The notes below the pieces were generated by a model that was given only the letters and a program-made list of their open reading frames with translations, was not told the DNA's origin and searched no databases. From Phoronis australis (lineage: Eukaryota; Phoronida; Phoronidae): a stretch of DNA of 28,394 nt. Location of the stretch: assembly GCA_002633005.1 (NCBI GenBank), contig NMRA01001190.1:1-28394 (forward strand), given 5' to 3'. Shown piece by piece: positions 8,492 through 17,873 of the stretch. Position 1 is the first letter of the stretch. Every line of letters starts with the position of its first letter. A program made the translations under genes and the position numbers.

Positions 8492-11400
8492 GTACGTAAT
8501 AGCTGTTTGATTGTCGTGTGGTTGTCATGCCATGGACAGTGCCGCTGTTTGTGCTGTGTGTTCCAAGACACTGACTTGACTAGTCAGTAGTCTATAGTTC
8601 ATTTTTTACTAAATTGTCTCAACTTGCAAACTTTGAAACTTCCACACCCATCAGTTTAGTCGAACTTAAGACAAAACTCAAGTCAAAAACTTGTCAAGTA
8701 CTTTCTTCGAATGAACTTCAGACAAATTGAAGTTAATGTTATCTTAAAATTGGCTTAAATTTAAACATTAGGGCGTTTTCCTGTTCTTTCCGAATACACC
8801 AATTCACTCTGAGTTTGACTGTGTTCACTCGTGGTCTGTAATAAGCCTGGTAGATAAGTGGCCTGCCTGTTGTCATAACAGACAAAAGAGTGTGATTGGC
8901 AGTTAACAAAGAGCTAGATGTTATCACTTGCTCAGAACCCCCTACGTCTGGCGATGTCACTGAACGGGAAAACGCTGTCATGCATGTTTTAGCCAAGCCA
9001 GTTTCCTTGGATGGGGTCACTGCTTAATGTCAACTACAAGATCAAGTATGCGTGAATTTGGAATATACCATGAAACTTGGGAAGTTCACTCAAATAGTTA
9101 TCATAACGCTTAATCGTCGTGAGAGACCGTCCGGAGTTGGTATATGGTGCAACTTGGGACAGTCTGGGGTCTACAGAAAACCACAATTCAACTGTGAGTC
9201 TACACCAATGTGATAAACGAGAGTAGTTCTACTTGCTGCGTCAGCTGTTGATATGCTTATCTCTTTTATGACACACAATGTGTGGCTGGGCAAAGCGTTT
9301 TCAAAATAATGTGGATAAATCAGTGGAGAGTGAGACCCCTGAGGTCCCTGTCAAGTCCTCACGGCAATTTTACGTTATGATGTTCACATTGATTAAAATT
9401 ACGCTATACTAAAGCAAATTACATATATCAGTAAAACAATGTGAATTTTAACCAACTTCTTTTCAACTATTGGTGATCTTATTCACCAAATAAAAAATTG
9501 ATTAACCGTTCACATATTCATCTGATTCTGTGACACAAGTTCTGGTAGAGGAGGAAATGGGTGATCGTGAGACCAATAACTGTAAAAATTCTTTGCAGTG
9601 ATTGACTTTATAAATATTATGTATCTACCACTGTTTGCTCTTTATCTTCACATCTCGTCATCTGTAACAACTTGTTGATGCAGTTGATGGTACAACTAAA
9701 ACACGAGAGACATTTTGAAATTCCAAACTGAATTGTGAGTCTCTCAAAGAGTCAAGCACATAAGTGCTTGTGCATACTGCACTGGCTGTTTTGCAGTTCC
9801 AGATCAAAGTTGTTGTATTATCTTTATTAAAGTGTTACACTAAAATAAGCTGTGTTTTTACCTTACAGTCGGGGGAAGTCTTCTTGTAATCAAGTTTGCA
9901 GCTGTTCCATTCCATCGAGGATTTTTTTGTGATGACGAGAGTATTAAACATCCGTTCAAGCACAGCACTATTTCTACTCTATCTATGGCACTCTTTAGTA
10001 TCATCATCGTCGTTGCAGGAGTGAGTAGCTAGCTTGCAGCTATAATTGCTTATGGTTCGAAATAATGAATAACAATCTTGGTGGTGTGTATTTGCCTGTT
10101 TGGATTAACACGCAGATTTAAATGGGGGAAATTAATTTGCAAGGCAACATAAAGGGGAAACTTTTACATAATACTGGATGGGCATTAACTTGTATGGGTG
10201 GTAAATGAAAATATGGGGTGTGTATGATACATTGATGGTGAAGATCGTCACATGCAGAGTTAAGCAAGGCAAAATGAGAGTTGTCTTGGACACTGCTCAC
10301 TTTGTTAGCCATCATTATGCACGTTCTTTCCTTAATACTCATGAGAACTAGGATTGTGTAGACAGTGGTTGTATTCAAAGTCTATTGGAAAAATAAAGTG
10401 TTCATACAGGACTTAATAAGTCCATCCACACGCACCACTATGATGGTGATTTAAAGTCAGTCAGCAATGTCAAACCAGAATGTGATTATAAAGTGTGTGC
10501 CAGTGATTCAACTATGAACGTGACCACAATTTTTTTCTTATAAAATTACGAATGCTCAATTGACATATATTACAAATTAAAGAAATGTCATCCAGCCTAG
10601 AACAAGGGATTGTGGAGGATGGCACAAAGTGTAACTTTAAAAGTGAAACTTCACTTCCAGTCACTTCCACTCATGTCAATCCGTTGAATCAGCTGATAAC
10701 CGAAGGATGTGACTCAATCCTTTTCCAGATGCTTGTTGTTGAAGGTCTTCAATACTGGCAGGCTCCAGACAAGATGAACGCCGTTTCTGTCGGTCCCTGC
10801 AGAGTGCATGGTTATTTATACATTTGTTATTACACCATTGGTTTGTTCTTATGTGGAATGGGCGTCACACAGCAGTTCACTGATCTGACAAAGAACGCTG
10901 TTGGACGTCTGCGACCACACTTCCTGACTCTCTGCAACCCCAACTTTGCCCAGCTGAACTGCAGCGGATATGTCGAGGGGGACGTGTGTGACCCGACAGC
11001 GGATAAGGAGCTTCTTATCGATGCAAGGTAATAGATGAATAATTAACAGAAAATTTAAATTCTTTCATCTTTTTAATTGTTGAGGTTGATATTACTCTAT
11101 CTGATGACCTCGCCTGCATATTCATTCTTCACTTGTTTTTTGACCCCATGTTTTAACTGAAAGCAGTCTTCTAATCTATGTTGTGATCTGCTGGGTCACA
11201 AGTTGGTAGTCTTACTGGAGTTACTGGACAACTGACCACAAGTGACCCACAAAGAAACTGTTTTGTGAACTTGAGATCATTTCAAAAATGTTGAAAAATC
11301 ATGGAACTTGAAAGCTCATCAAAAATATCTTTTAAACAATTCCTGGGAAAAGTACCCTCTCGCCATGTCTAGTTACTTTGAGAGGGAATTTTCACAAAAA

Positions 11401-14400
11401 ACTTTTGAAATACGCGTGAAGGAAAAACTGTGTAGTCACCACAAAATTTCTAATCGTCCTCCAACTTATTAAAAATGTGCACTCACAGTCATTCGAAAAA
11501 CAGCTGACTTACAAGAATGATATCAGTGGCAGATTGTCATGTGTGATCATACCCCAAATCTGGGGTCGGCACCGATGTATGAGACAAGCCAGTGATTGAA
11601 GCAAGAGATTTCCAAAAGAGACTTCCAAGTGCATTTTAGAATATATTTGAATACTATGATACTGTTGTTAGTAACTAATATTTAACATCAATTGCCCCTT
11701 TATCCGGCAGCTGCTTTAATTCGCCATTGTTTTGTTTACATCAAATGTCAAAGGTCACATTTTCCATGTAAGGGAAATGTGCTACATCAGTCTATGCCTT
11801 GCCATACCAAATAAGGAGACGTGCTTTGCCTTGTGGGAGAAAAATCAACGAAGTGACGAGCTAAAGAACAATGCATTGTCATCGACAGAAATTCAAAATG
11901 TTTAAGAATAAACTCTGAAATACTTGGTGAGCAGGCTGAATTCTGTTTCAGTGGCAGGCAACCACTTTTAGTAACGCAATTTAGTCTGTTTTTCATGTTC
12001 CAGGTCTCTTTAACATTGAAGAGAGATGTGTGATAACTGTTTTTGTGTTACATGGATGTGACCAGTGGCGACTCCATTTGGAGGTGTTACTGTTGGTCAG
12101 ACACTGAGTGAGACAATCAATGTTATTTTCAGTGTTGTCTCCCCTGTGTTCTGTCACATAGCCCTTTAATAAGATGCCATAGTAACATGATTAAGTACAT
12201 CTATTAATGTTTTTTTCATTTCAGAAGGTCCTTCATGTCTGGCCATTCATCAGTCTCCATGTATGCAGCTGTTTACTTTGTAGTAAGTGTGCCTCCACCA
12301 ATAGCATGTTACGTCATGACTGACCTCAAGGTCATTATGCGGCCACATATTTATATGTGGATGCATTATGCTGTCATCTTTGTCCGTCCGTTCGTCCGCT
12401 GCTCTATCTCTAAAAACCTTGACGTATCTTCATGAAATTTTGCACATGTGTTTCTTCCATGGATGGGACGGCATGAGGGAACATGTGGACGGATCCAACT
12501 ACCGGTGTGTCCCCTAGTGGCAATTTTAGTTTTTTACGTTTACCCCTGTGTCTTCGAAAGTCGTGATAAAATTTAGTATATAGGCACCTATTAGGGAGAT
12601 GACGCTGTCCTCTTGTTTTTGGATGGATTCAACGTAGTTTGTGCCACCTAGTGGCCATTTTTACTGTTTTTTTTGTGTCCACCCCTCTATCAACCAAAAC
12701 CACTCAAAGGATGATTGTGAAAATTGCCACTTGTGTTCTGACTATGAAGTGAACGGCTGACGATTATTTTTCGATAATTTTGACTACTGTGGCGCCTCCT
12801 AGTGGCAGTTTTTTTTTGCGCCTATGGCTGTATCTTCTAAACCATTCAAAGGATCTTTACTAAATTTAATAAGTGTATTTATATGATGTTGACAACGAAC
12901 AACAATGACTTTTGGACGGACCTGACTACTGGTGTGCCACCTAGTGGCAATTTCATTTTTTTTGTTTACCTCTGTATGTTTAATGGTCCTCAACCTATTT
13001 GCATAAAATTTGGCATAGAGGTATCTGTTAATGAAGTGGCATTATTTCTCCGTTTTCAGATGGATTCGACGTAGTTTGCGCTACCTAGTGGCCACTGTTA
13101 CTGTTTTCGAGTATGTTTTTTGGCGTCCAATTGTCTATCAACCAAACCGCTTTCACGATAATTGTGAAATTTGACATGTATGTTTTTACTATGAAGTGGA
13201 TGTCTGACGATGATTTTCCGATGAGTTTGACTACTGTGGCACCTCCTAGTGGTAGTTTTGTTTTTTGCGCTCATTGCTGTATCTCCTAAACCGTTTGCAG
13301 GATCTTTACTTAATTTAGCAAGTGTATTTATATAATGTTGACAATGGACGACTACGACTTTAGGACAGATATGACTTTTGGTGTGCCCCCTAGTGGCAAT
13401 TTTATTTTTTTATGTTTATCAGTCTTTATCTTCAAAGGTCCTCAACAGATTTGCATAAAATATTGAATATAGGCATCTATTGGTGAGATGGCGCTATCAT
13501 ACTGTTTTTGGATGGAATTGGGGTATTTTGCGCCACCTGGGGGCCATTTTTGCTGTTTTCAAATGTTGTTTTTGGCATCCGCCTCTCGATCAACCAAATC
13601 ATTGTGGGGATGGTTTTGAAAATTGGCCTATATGTTTTCAGTGTGAAGAGGACGTTTGATGATGGCGACCGACTACTGTAGCGCCTCCTAGTGGTAGTTT
13701 TGTTTTGTTATTCGCCCCTAACTGTATCTCCAAAATCCACTTGAGGATCTTTATTAAATTTAGTGAATTTATGTGAAGATAACAGACGATGACTGTCAGG
13801 CGGATCAAACAGACGCTGTGCCCACAAGTGGCAATTTCATTTTGTTCTGTTTAACTTCGCTTCTGTGAAGTTCCGATTTTGGATGGATTGTACGTTTTTG
13901 CGCCATCTAGTGGCCATTTTTATGATAAAAATAAATAACCCTAAAAGCACACCATTTGCGATGTATTCGTGGGCGCATTTCAATGCTCCGCGTTGCTCTT
14001 GTTTATATATATTCGTCAGTTCACTCTTTGGTAGAGTTGTTCAATTGTCGTACACCGTCTTTATGCAAATTTATTAATGGTGTGGTGAATGCTTTGTTCG
14101 ATTCACTCTCAATCCACCCTCTTCATATGTTGATGTAGGCTATCAACTACATTCATGTTGTATTTACAAGATTCATGTTGTATTTACAACATTCATGTTG
14201 TATTTACTACATTCATGTTGTATTTACAACATTCATGTTGTATTTACAACATTCATGTTGTGTTTGTAACAAGTAAACAAATGAAAATTCTGCTTTCATT
14301 GATGTTACCTATGTTGAGGAGTAGGGTGTTATTTTAAACAACTTAATTATATGTCTATGAAGTCCCAGCTTGTGACTGTTAATTATATGTCTATGAATTA

Positions 14401-17400
14401 TGCTGATTATATATCTATAAGCAATTGCAGGTCTTCATGCGAAACATTTACATTGAATGAAATTTGACTGCAATAACATGGTTTTGCTGTCAGTGTATCT
14501 TTCTCATTATATATTTTCTTGTGACATAATTAATGTCAGATTGATCAAGTCACAAATCAAATTCTATTTTGTAGACATTTGACTTAATTCACAGAAGTGC
14601 TATTTTTCCTTTGTTGTCCCTCTGGAATTTAATGTCAACTTTGACATGAAGCTAGTCAGTTGTTGACAAGTAAAATTAATTAACTTTCTTGTAGATTTAT
14701 CTCCAAGTTCGTCTGAAAATCAACCGGTATACTTACCTTATAAAGCCCGTAACACAGGCATGGAGTGTTCTTCTGGCTCTCTATGTGGGTCTGTCCAGGA
14801 TCTCAGACTACAAGCATCATTGGAGTGACGTCTTGACTGGATGTCTCACTGGGGCAGTTATTGCCATTATTACGGTAAGAGATTTCAATGCCCCGTAGCG
14901 CCATCTTTGATCAAAATTGTTTTGGTCATGTTTTTGGATATAATCCTTTGTTTTGGTTGTTTTAGGTTACTTGTACTCCTATTTCACAAAAAAAAACATT
15001 AAAAAGTCGGCGTTAACTAATACGAAAAATCCCGAGCAGGCAGTGTGGCCTGTGGGATGTCTCGGCTTCCTGTACTCAAAGTCGTGGGTACGAGTCAAAC
15101 TGGGGCACACTGCTTGACCCATGAATCTAGACCCTTAACTCGGTTTTAACCCCGTATTAATGAAACATATAAATGTTTCCAGCTGATCAGTGGAATTGTC
15201 CCCCCTGAACGGCATGCACGCGTATGGTGCAACATGTACCAGACTCCCTGCAATTATATGGAATGTTCCAGACATACTTTTTGAGCATTTTTATCAAAGT
15301 TTTAAAACAAATATTTGGCGAATGCTGGTGAAGGAACTTTTCCCTGTCAATGTACCTTTCCAAAACATTTTTGCCAAAACGCAAGGTCACATTACTAGTT
15401 ACTTAGTTGATTCAAGAAGACAACATTTTAATTAGGGGTACAGGTAGCCTTAACAGACTGTAACAGTTCCTTATAAGACGTGGAAAGAGAAAGTTTATTG
15501 TTTCAGTAAGAACATTCTCTGACATTAAATTTGTTACACTACAGTTTTATTTTGGCTTGAACTAACATGACAGACTTAGTGCAGGTGAACTAACATGACA
15601 GACCTAGTGCAGGTGAACTGACGTGACAGACCTAGTGCAGGTGAAATAACATGACAGACCTAGTGCTGGTGAACTGACGTGACAGACCTAGTGCAGGTGA
15701 AATAACATGACAGACCTAGTGCAGGTGAAATAACATGACAGACCTAGTGCAGATGAACTGACCTGACAGACCTAGTGCAGGTGAAATAACATGACAGACC
15801 TAGTGCGGGTGAACTGACGTGACAGACCTAGTGCAGGTGAAAATTCAAGCCTAAACCTAATAAATTTGTGAACTGAAGTGCAAGTTTCAATGACCCCATT
15901 TCCTTACCAACACAACAGAGAGCCATCTGGCTGGGCTGCCAACATTCAGCAGGCACATATAGTTTTATGACATATTGAGATGCATAGGTGGCCAAGTAGC
16001 CCAAGCAGCTGGACTGAATTGAATGGGCTCTTGTGTTTGCATTAGCAAACTCCAACCATCTGTGTGAGGATCATCATCCGAAGGTCAATTTTTACTTGTT
16101 TAGTGTACTGGGTTCCTCATAATTGGTGTTGTGTGCTTGTGGAAATTAATACAGATGATGAATGATTGTAATCCACTCTTAACTCAACTTGTCATGTTCA
16201 ATAAATGGAATCGGTCAGGGTCAGGACTAGATTGATAACATAAGGAGAATACATATATATGACTGCCATTTCCTCTCACCATATTTTTCATTTTTGTTTC
16301 CTCCATATGCGTATCCTGTCTGTAGCCACCATAGTATTCTTACTCACCTGATGAAGAGTTGCATACAGATTTGAAAGTGTTGAAATTAATAATAGTAAGA
16401 AGAATTATAATAGCAACAAAAGTAATTATAATATTATTTGTATATCTCGTACTACAAATAATATTGAAAGTTAGTGTACTTGTCATTTTCAAAAACCGCC
16501 TGTGTTTTAAGACTTGTTGCTTCATTTAGGGCTTTCCAAGAGAACTAAGTGGAAACTATGCAAGGTTAAAAACCGGACGATCGCCGCACAAATGAAGAAG
16601 TTCATGATAAATCAACGTTTCGTCTATTTGTTAGACATCACCAGGATATTTACACAGGACAACAAGTGTCAACATACATCTCAGGTGACATCCATGAAGT
16701 GAAGTGAGAGATACAGAGTAGTTAGTAGCTGGTCATCACCATAGTTGCAGGGTCACTGAGCTCTGCATGTTGCTCAGAGAATCAGTAGCATGCTGGTTCT
16801 GAATGGCCAGTGACTCTTTAATGTACAGTAGCTAGGATTTTCCAGTTATTGTGTGCCAATGGTTACCCTCTGAATTTTTTGAATAGCTGTAAAAGGCACT
16901 TCCTTTCAAAAATGAATGACGCAGATAAGGTAGCTGCTATTGGACCTGAGAAAAAGAAAGTTTTCTTTTCTCTTGGTTACACCGGGCCTAGTAGTATAAA
17001 ATTGAAACTTCAGTTATCTCGTCTTATTCATTGCATAGACCCAGTCGTTGAACTGATACTTGTTTTCAGACTTCTTTGGAAACTTTCCAGTATGCTATGT
17101 AAACTGAAGTCACCCATCCTTTTATTAAACAAGAGCAATGTTGTTTATAAAGTTGAATGTGACAACTGTAAGCAATTCTACATCGGACTCACACAGAGAC
17201 GCCCCCTGTGACAGGCTGAGAGAACATCACACGTCAGAGCAAAGCAACATATATAGGCATTGTGTTAGCAACAATCACCAAGCCAATTCAGTTAGTGTTA
17301 TCTGCAGTGAAACAAATAAGGAATTACTGTACATTAAAGAGTCACTGGCCATTCAGAATCAGCATGCTACTGATTCTCTGAACAACATGCAGAGCTCAGT

Positions 17401-17873
17401 GACCCTGCAACTATGGTGATGACCGGCTACTGACTACTCTGTATCTCTCACTTCACTTCATGGATGTCACCTGAGATGTATGTTGGCACTTGTTGTCCTA
17501 TGTAAATATCTTGATGATGTCTAAAGAATAGGCGAAACGTTGATTTATCATGAACTTCTTCATTTGTGCGGCGATCGTCCGGTTTTTAATCTTACTGTGG
17601 CCAAGAAATGATTTAATTAACTATGCAAGGGTATTGAGAAGGATAACTCATCAAGATATGCAACCTACGAGCTCACCTGTGTACTTAAAGTCCTCCTTTC
17701 CTCTCAGTAAGATGTATTCTTACCGTGTATTTTGTTTTCAGGCATGTTGTATATCCAACCTCTTCAAACTCCCGTGTCAGCGAACTATATCAGCAGTTGA
17801 AATGCAGAAGAAAACTGATGAACCTTCAGTCAGTTATGGATCAACAGAGGTCACTGTTGCCAATTGCACTTGA
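8428..17873 (+). CDS. PLPP-like: Phospholipid (lipid phosphate) phosphatase, complete, six exons, 294 aa
   Basis: Coding exons: 8428-8491, 9869-10020, 10729-11027, 12225-12282, 14695-14874 and 17742-17873. They total 885 nt with consistent phases and GT/AG borders. Family: PAP2-type membrane phosphatases (PLPP1-3), which remove phosphate from phosphatidate, lysophosphatidate, sphingosine-1-phosphate and ceramide-1-phosphate at the outer face of the plasma membrane or in the ER/Golgi lumen. Visible motifs: C1 KNAVGRLRP (K127-P135), C2 SGHS (177-180, with H179 as acid/base), C3 SRISDYKH (S225-H232, with H232 as nucleophile). The family signature PFHRGFFCDDESIKHPF follows TM1, and sequon NCS (N149) sits in the C1-C2 loop as in vertebrate LPPs. 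About six membrane helices are seen (roughly 9-31, 57-74, 101-122, 181-196, 211-225, 237-258). Length fits the usual 280-310 aa. The start has a good context (aaaATGG), with an in-frame stop at 8344 and no earlier in-frame ATG. The orthology class among PLPP1/2/3 cannot be told. Confidence 0.93.
8492..9868. other. PLPP intron 1, nothing recognised
   Basis: AT-rich intron of 1377 nt. I see no repeat array, transposon end or alternative exon that I can support. Vertebrate PLPP1 has an alternative second exon; no equivalent was found here. Confidence 0.6.
9869..10020 (+). CDS. PLPP-like: PLPP exon 2 (end of TM1, PFxRGFFC signature, TM2)
   Basis: 152 nt after acceptor tgtttttaccttacag and before donor gtgagt. 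It encodes PFHRGFFCDDESIKHPF and a hydrophobic run ending IIIVVAG. It ends in phase 0. Confidence 0.95.
10021..10728. other. PLPP intron 2, nothing recognised
   Basis: 708 nt, AT-rich. The minus-strand frame 10118-10378 has no motifs. The sequence from 10585 is open in the exon 3 frame by chance. Confidence 0.6.
10729..11027 (+). CDS. PLPP-like: PLPP exon 3 (TM3, catalytic motif C1, glycosylation sequon)
   Basis: 299 nt after acceptor atccttttccag and before donor gtaata. It carries TM3, K-x6-RP motif C1, and the NCS sequon. The open frame extends upstream to an ATG at 10585, but that part is intron: the conserved protein begins only after the acceptor, and exon 2 joins there in phase 0. Confidence 0.94.
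11028..12224. other. PLPP intron 3, nothing recognised
   Basis: 1197 nt without a clear repeat, RNA gene or coding segment. Confidence 0.6.
12225..12282 (+). CDS. PLPP-like: PLPP exon 4 (catalytic motif C2)
   Basis: 58 nt after acceptor ttttttcatttcag and before donor gtaagt. It gives RSFMSGHSSVSMYAAVYFV, containing the SGH motif and the start of TM4. Many family members have Pro or Tyr just before SGH; Met here is a mild variant. Confidence 0.95.
12380..13925. repeat. Higher-order tandem repeat (~438 bp, three ~146-bp subunits) with CTCF-like cores, in PLPP intron 4
   Basis: Three subunit types recur in the order A-B-C-A-B-C-A-B-C-A-B. The A core (gtgccccctagtggcaattt) lies near 12506, 12933, 13381 and 13815. 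The B core (gcgccacctagtggccattt) lies near 12641, 13079, 13530 and 13900. The C core (ggcgcctcctagtggcagtt) lies near 12791, 13238 and 13681. Same-type cores are about 430-450 bp apart; the last A-B step is shorter. Sequence between cores also recurs: ttggatggattcaacgtag before B, atcaaccaaa after B, ctgactactgtggcgcc before C, and aaaggatctttactaaattta before A. All cores, read on the minus strand, fit the CTCF consensus (CCACTAGG-x-GGCGC). A cgtccgttcgtccg run is at the left edge (12384-12400). The array lies wholly within the intron and has no coding capacity. Confidence 0.85.
14151..14270. repeat. 20-bp minisatellite, six copies
   Basis: attcatgttgtatttacaac repeats with an exact 20-bp period from 14151. 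Variation is confined to the last three bases of units (caag, caac, ctac), and the last unit has diverged (tgtttgtaac). It lies between the CTCF-like array and exon 5. Confidence 0.97.
14695..14874 (+). CDS. PLPP-like: PLPP exon 5 (catalytic motif C3, TM5, most of TM6)
   Basis: 180 nt, exactly 60 codons, after acceptor taactttcttgtag and before donor gtaaga. It contains VGLSRISDYKHHWSDVLTG, the most conserved stretch of the family. Confidence 0.97.
15020..15130 (+). mobile_element. Probable tRNA-derived SINE head
   Basis: The segment gcagtgtggcctgtgggatg (15040-15059) resembles a pol III A box (TGGCCTGTGGG at 15046). GGTACGAGTCA at 15087-15097 resembles a B box (GGTTCGANTCC). The two starts are 41 nt apart, close to the spacing in tRNA genes. 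The flanks do not fold into an acceptor stem and the B box is imperfect, so this is not a functional tRNA. It sits in PLPP intron 5 in the sense direction. The SINE body and tail are not defined. Confidence 0.5.
15559..15843. repeat. 28-bp minisatellite with alternating variants, ten copies
   Basis: Units start with gaac or gaaa every 28 bp (15559, 15587, through 15811, partial at 15839) around the constant core tgacagacctagtgcaggt. Two variants mostly alternate, gaactgacgtgacag and gaaataacatgacag, so a 56-bp dimer appears to have been the unit of later amplification. The first variant contains TGACGT, a CRE half-site. Located in PLPP intron 5. Confidence 0.96.
16346..16465. repeat. Retroelement-tail-like motif and AT hairpin
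   Basis: CTGATGA at 16348-16354 and GAAAGTGTTG at 16373-16382 have the layout of the CTGATGA...GAAACGTTG motif found in the retroelement ends farther right, so this may be an older or related terminal fragment. Just downstream, AATATTATTTGTA (16430-16442) is the exact reverse complement of 16453-16465, with a 10-nt loop. Confidence 0.45.
16562..16830 (-). repeat. Left inverted arm of the Penelope-like copy
   Basis: Antisense copy of the element's 3' end. Reads in reverse as 17325-17593 with a few scattered substitutions (for example aaccagcatg against aatcagcatg). Confidence 0.9.
16849..17419 (+). pseudogene. C-terminal remnant of a Penelope-like polyprotein, GIY-YIG endonuclease
   Basis: The frame from 16849 reads a linker (VFFSLGYTGPSSIKLKLQLS) typical of the stretch between reverse transcriptase and endonuclease in Penelope-like elements. 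It continues into SNVVYKVECDNCKQFYIGLT, where VVY and YIG are the two halves of the GIY-YIG motif, with a CxxC pair between them as in many animal members. Near 17195-17207 a C-run shifts the frame by one base. The downstream frame continues with DRLREHHTSE, holding the conserved Arg and Glu-His region, and ends LNNMQSSVTLQLW and stop, the usual C-terminus. The upstream reverse transcriptase is absent, so this is a dead, 5'-truncated copy. The family call rests on remembered family pattern. Confidence 0.82.
17325..17593 (+). repeat. Right inverted arm of the Penelope-like copy
   Basis: Contains the end of the decayed frame (stop at 17417-17419), then the untranslated end with the TTGATGA...GAAACGTTG motif at 17511-17542, ending ggcgatcgtccggtttttaa. 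Confidence 0.9.
17511..17545 (+). ncRNA. Hammerhead-ribozyme-like core in the retroelement end (degenerate)
   Basis: TTGATGA (17511-17517), then a possible helix II GTCTA-aagaa-TAGGC (17519-17533) and GAAA (17534-17537) followed by CGTTG. Three other copies exist in the two elements; the one antisense at 27665-27691 has the exact CTGATGA box. Hammerhead motifs are known in Penelope-like terminal repeats. Against a working ribozyme: one extra T separates the box from helix II in every copy, and I find no convincing helix I or cleavage triplet. Confidence 0.3.
17742..17873 (+). CDS. PLPP-like: PLPP exon 6 (end of TM6, cytosolic tail, stop)
   Basis: 132 nt after acceptor tattttgttttcag. The first residues (ACCISNLF) align with the end of TM6 and the FFK-type juncture of other LPPs. 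The tail is short and polar and ends TVANCT. The open frame seen upstream from 17550 is partly retroelement sequence and does not belong to the protein. Confidence 0.88.
   Translation, partial: ACCISNLFKLPCQRTISAVEMQKKTDEPSVSYGSTEVTVANCT

Larger units (their letters stand above)
16562..17593 (+). mobile_element. Penelope-like retroelement fragment with long inverted termini, in PLPP intron 5
   Basis: The outer 269 nt on each side are inverted copies: 16562-16830 and 17325-17593 are the same length and appear more than 90% identical by eye. The ends read aaggttaaaaaccggacg on the left and, inverted, on the right. The centre (16831-17324) is single copy and sense-oriented, and holds the GIY-YIG remnant. 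The right arm encodes the last ~30 residues of the protein plus the 3' non-coding end. The left arm is that same end in antisense. This is the layout expected from a 5'-truncated element joined to an inverted piece of its own 3' end, an arrangement known for Penelope-like elements with inverted terminal repeats. No reverse transcriptase domain remains. A shorter relative lies at 27608-28053. Confidence 0.85.

Noticed and set aside
8179-8571. 130-codon minus-strand frame across the PLPP promoter and exon 1
   Set aside because: It is antisense to a well-supported promoter and exon and has no recognisable domain.
10585-10728. ATG-initiated upstream part of the 148-codon frame containing PLPP exon 3
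   Set aside because: It is intron that happens to be open. The family similarity begins only after the acceptor at 10727-10728, and exon 2 joins there in phase.
14155-14337. 60-codon frame with a repeated Cys/Val/Phe peptide
   Set aside because: It is a translation of the 20-bp minisatellite at 14151-14270.
15040-15110. A functional tRNA gene
   Set aside because: Box-like words are present, but there is no acceptor-stem pairing or proper cloverleaf; a SINE is the better reading.
17550-17741. Open frame running into PLPP exon 6
   Set aside because: Its first part is the right arm of the retroelement and the rest is intron; the conserved protein starts after the acceptor at 17740-17741.
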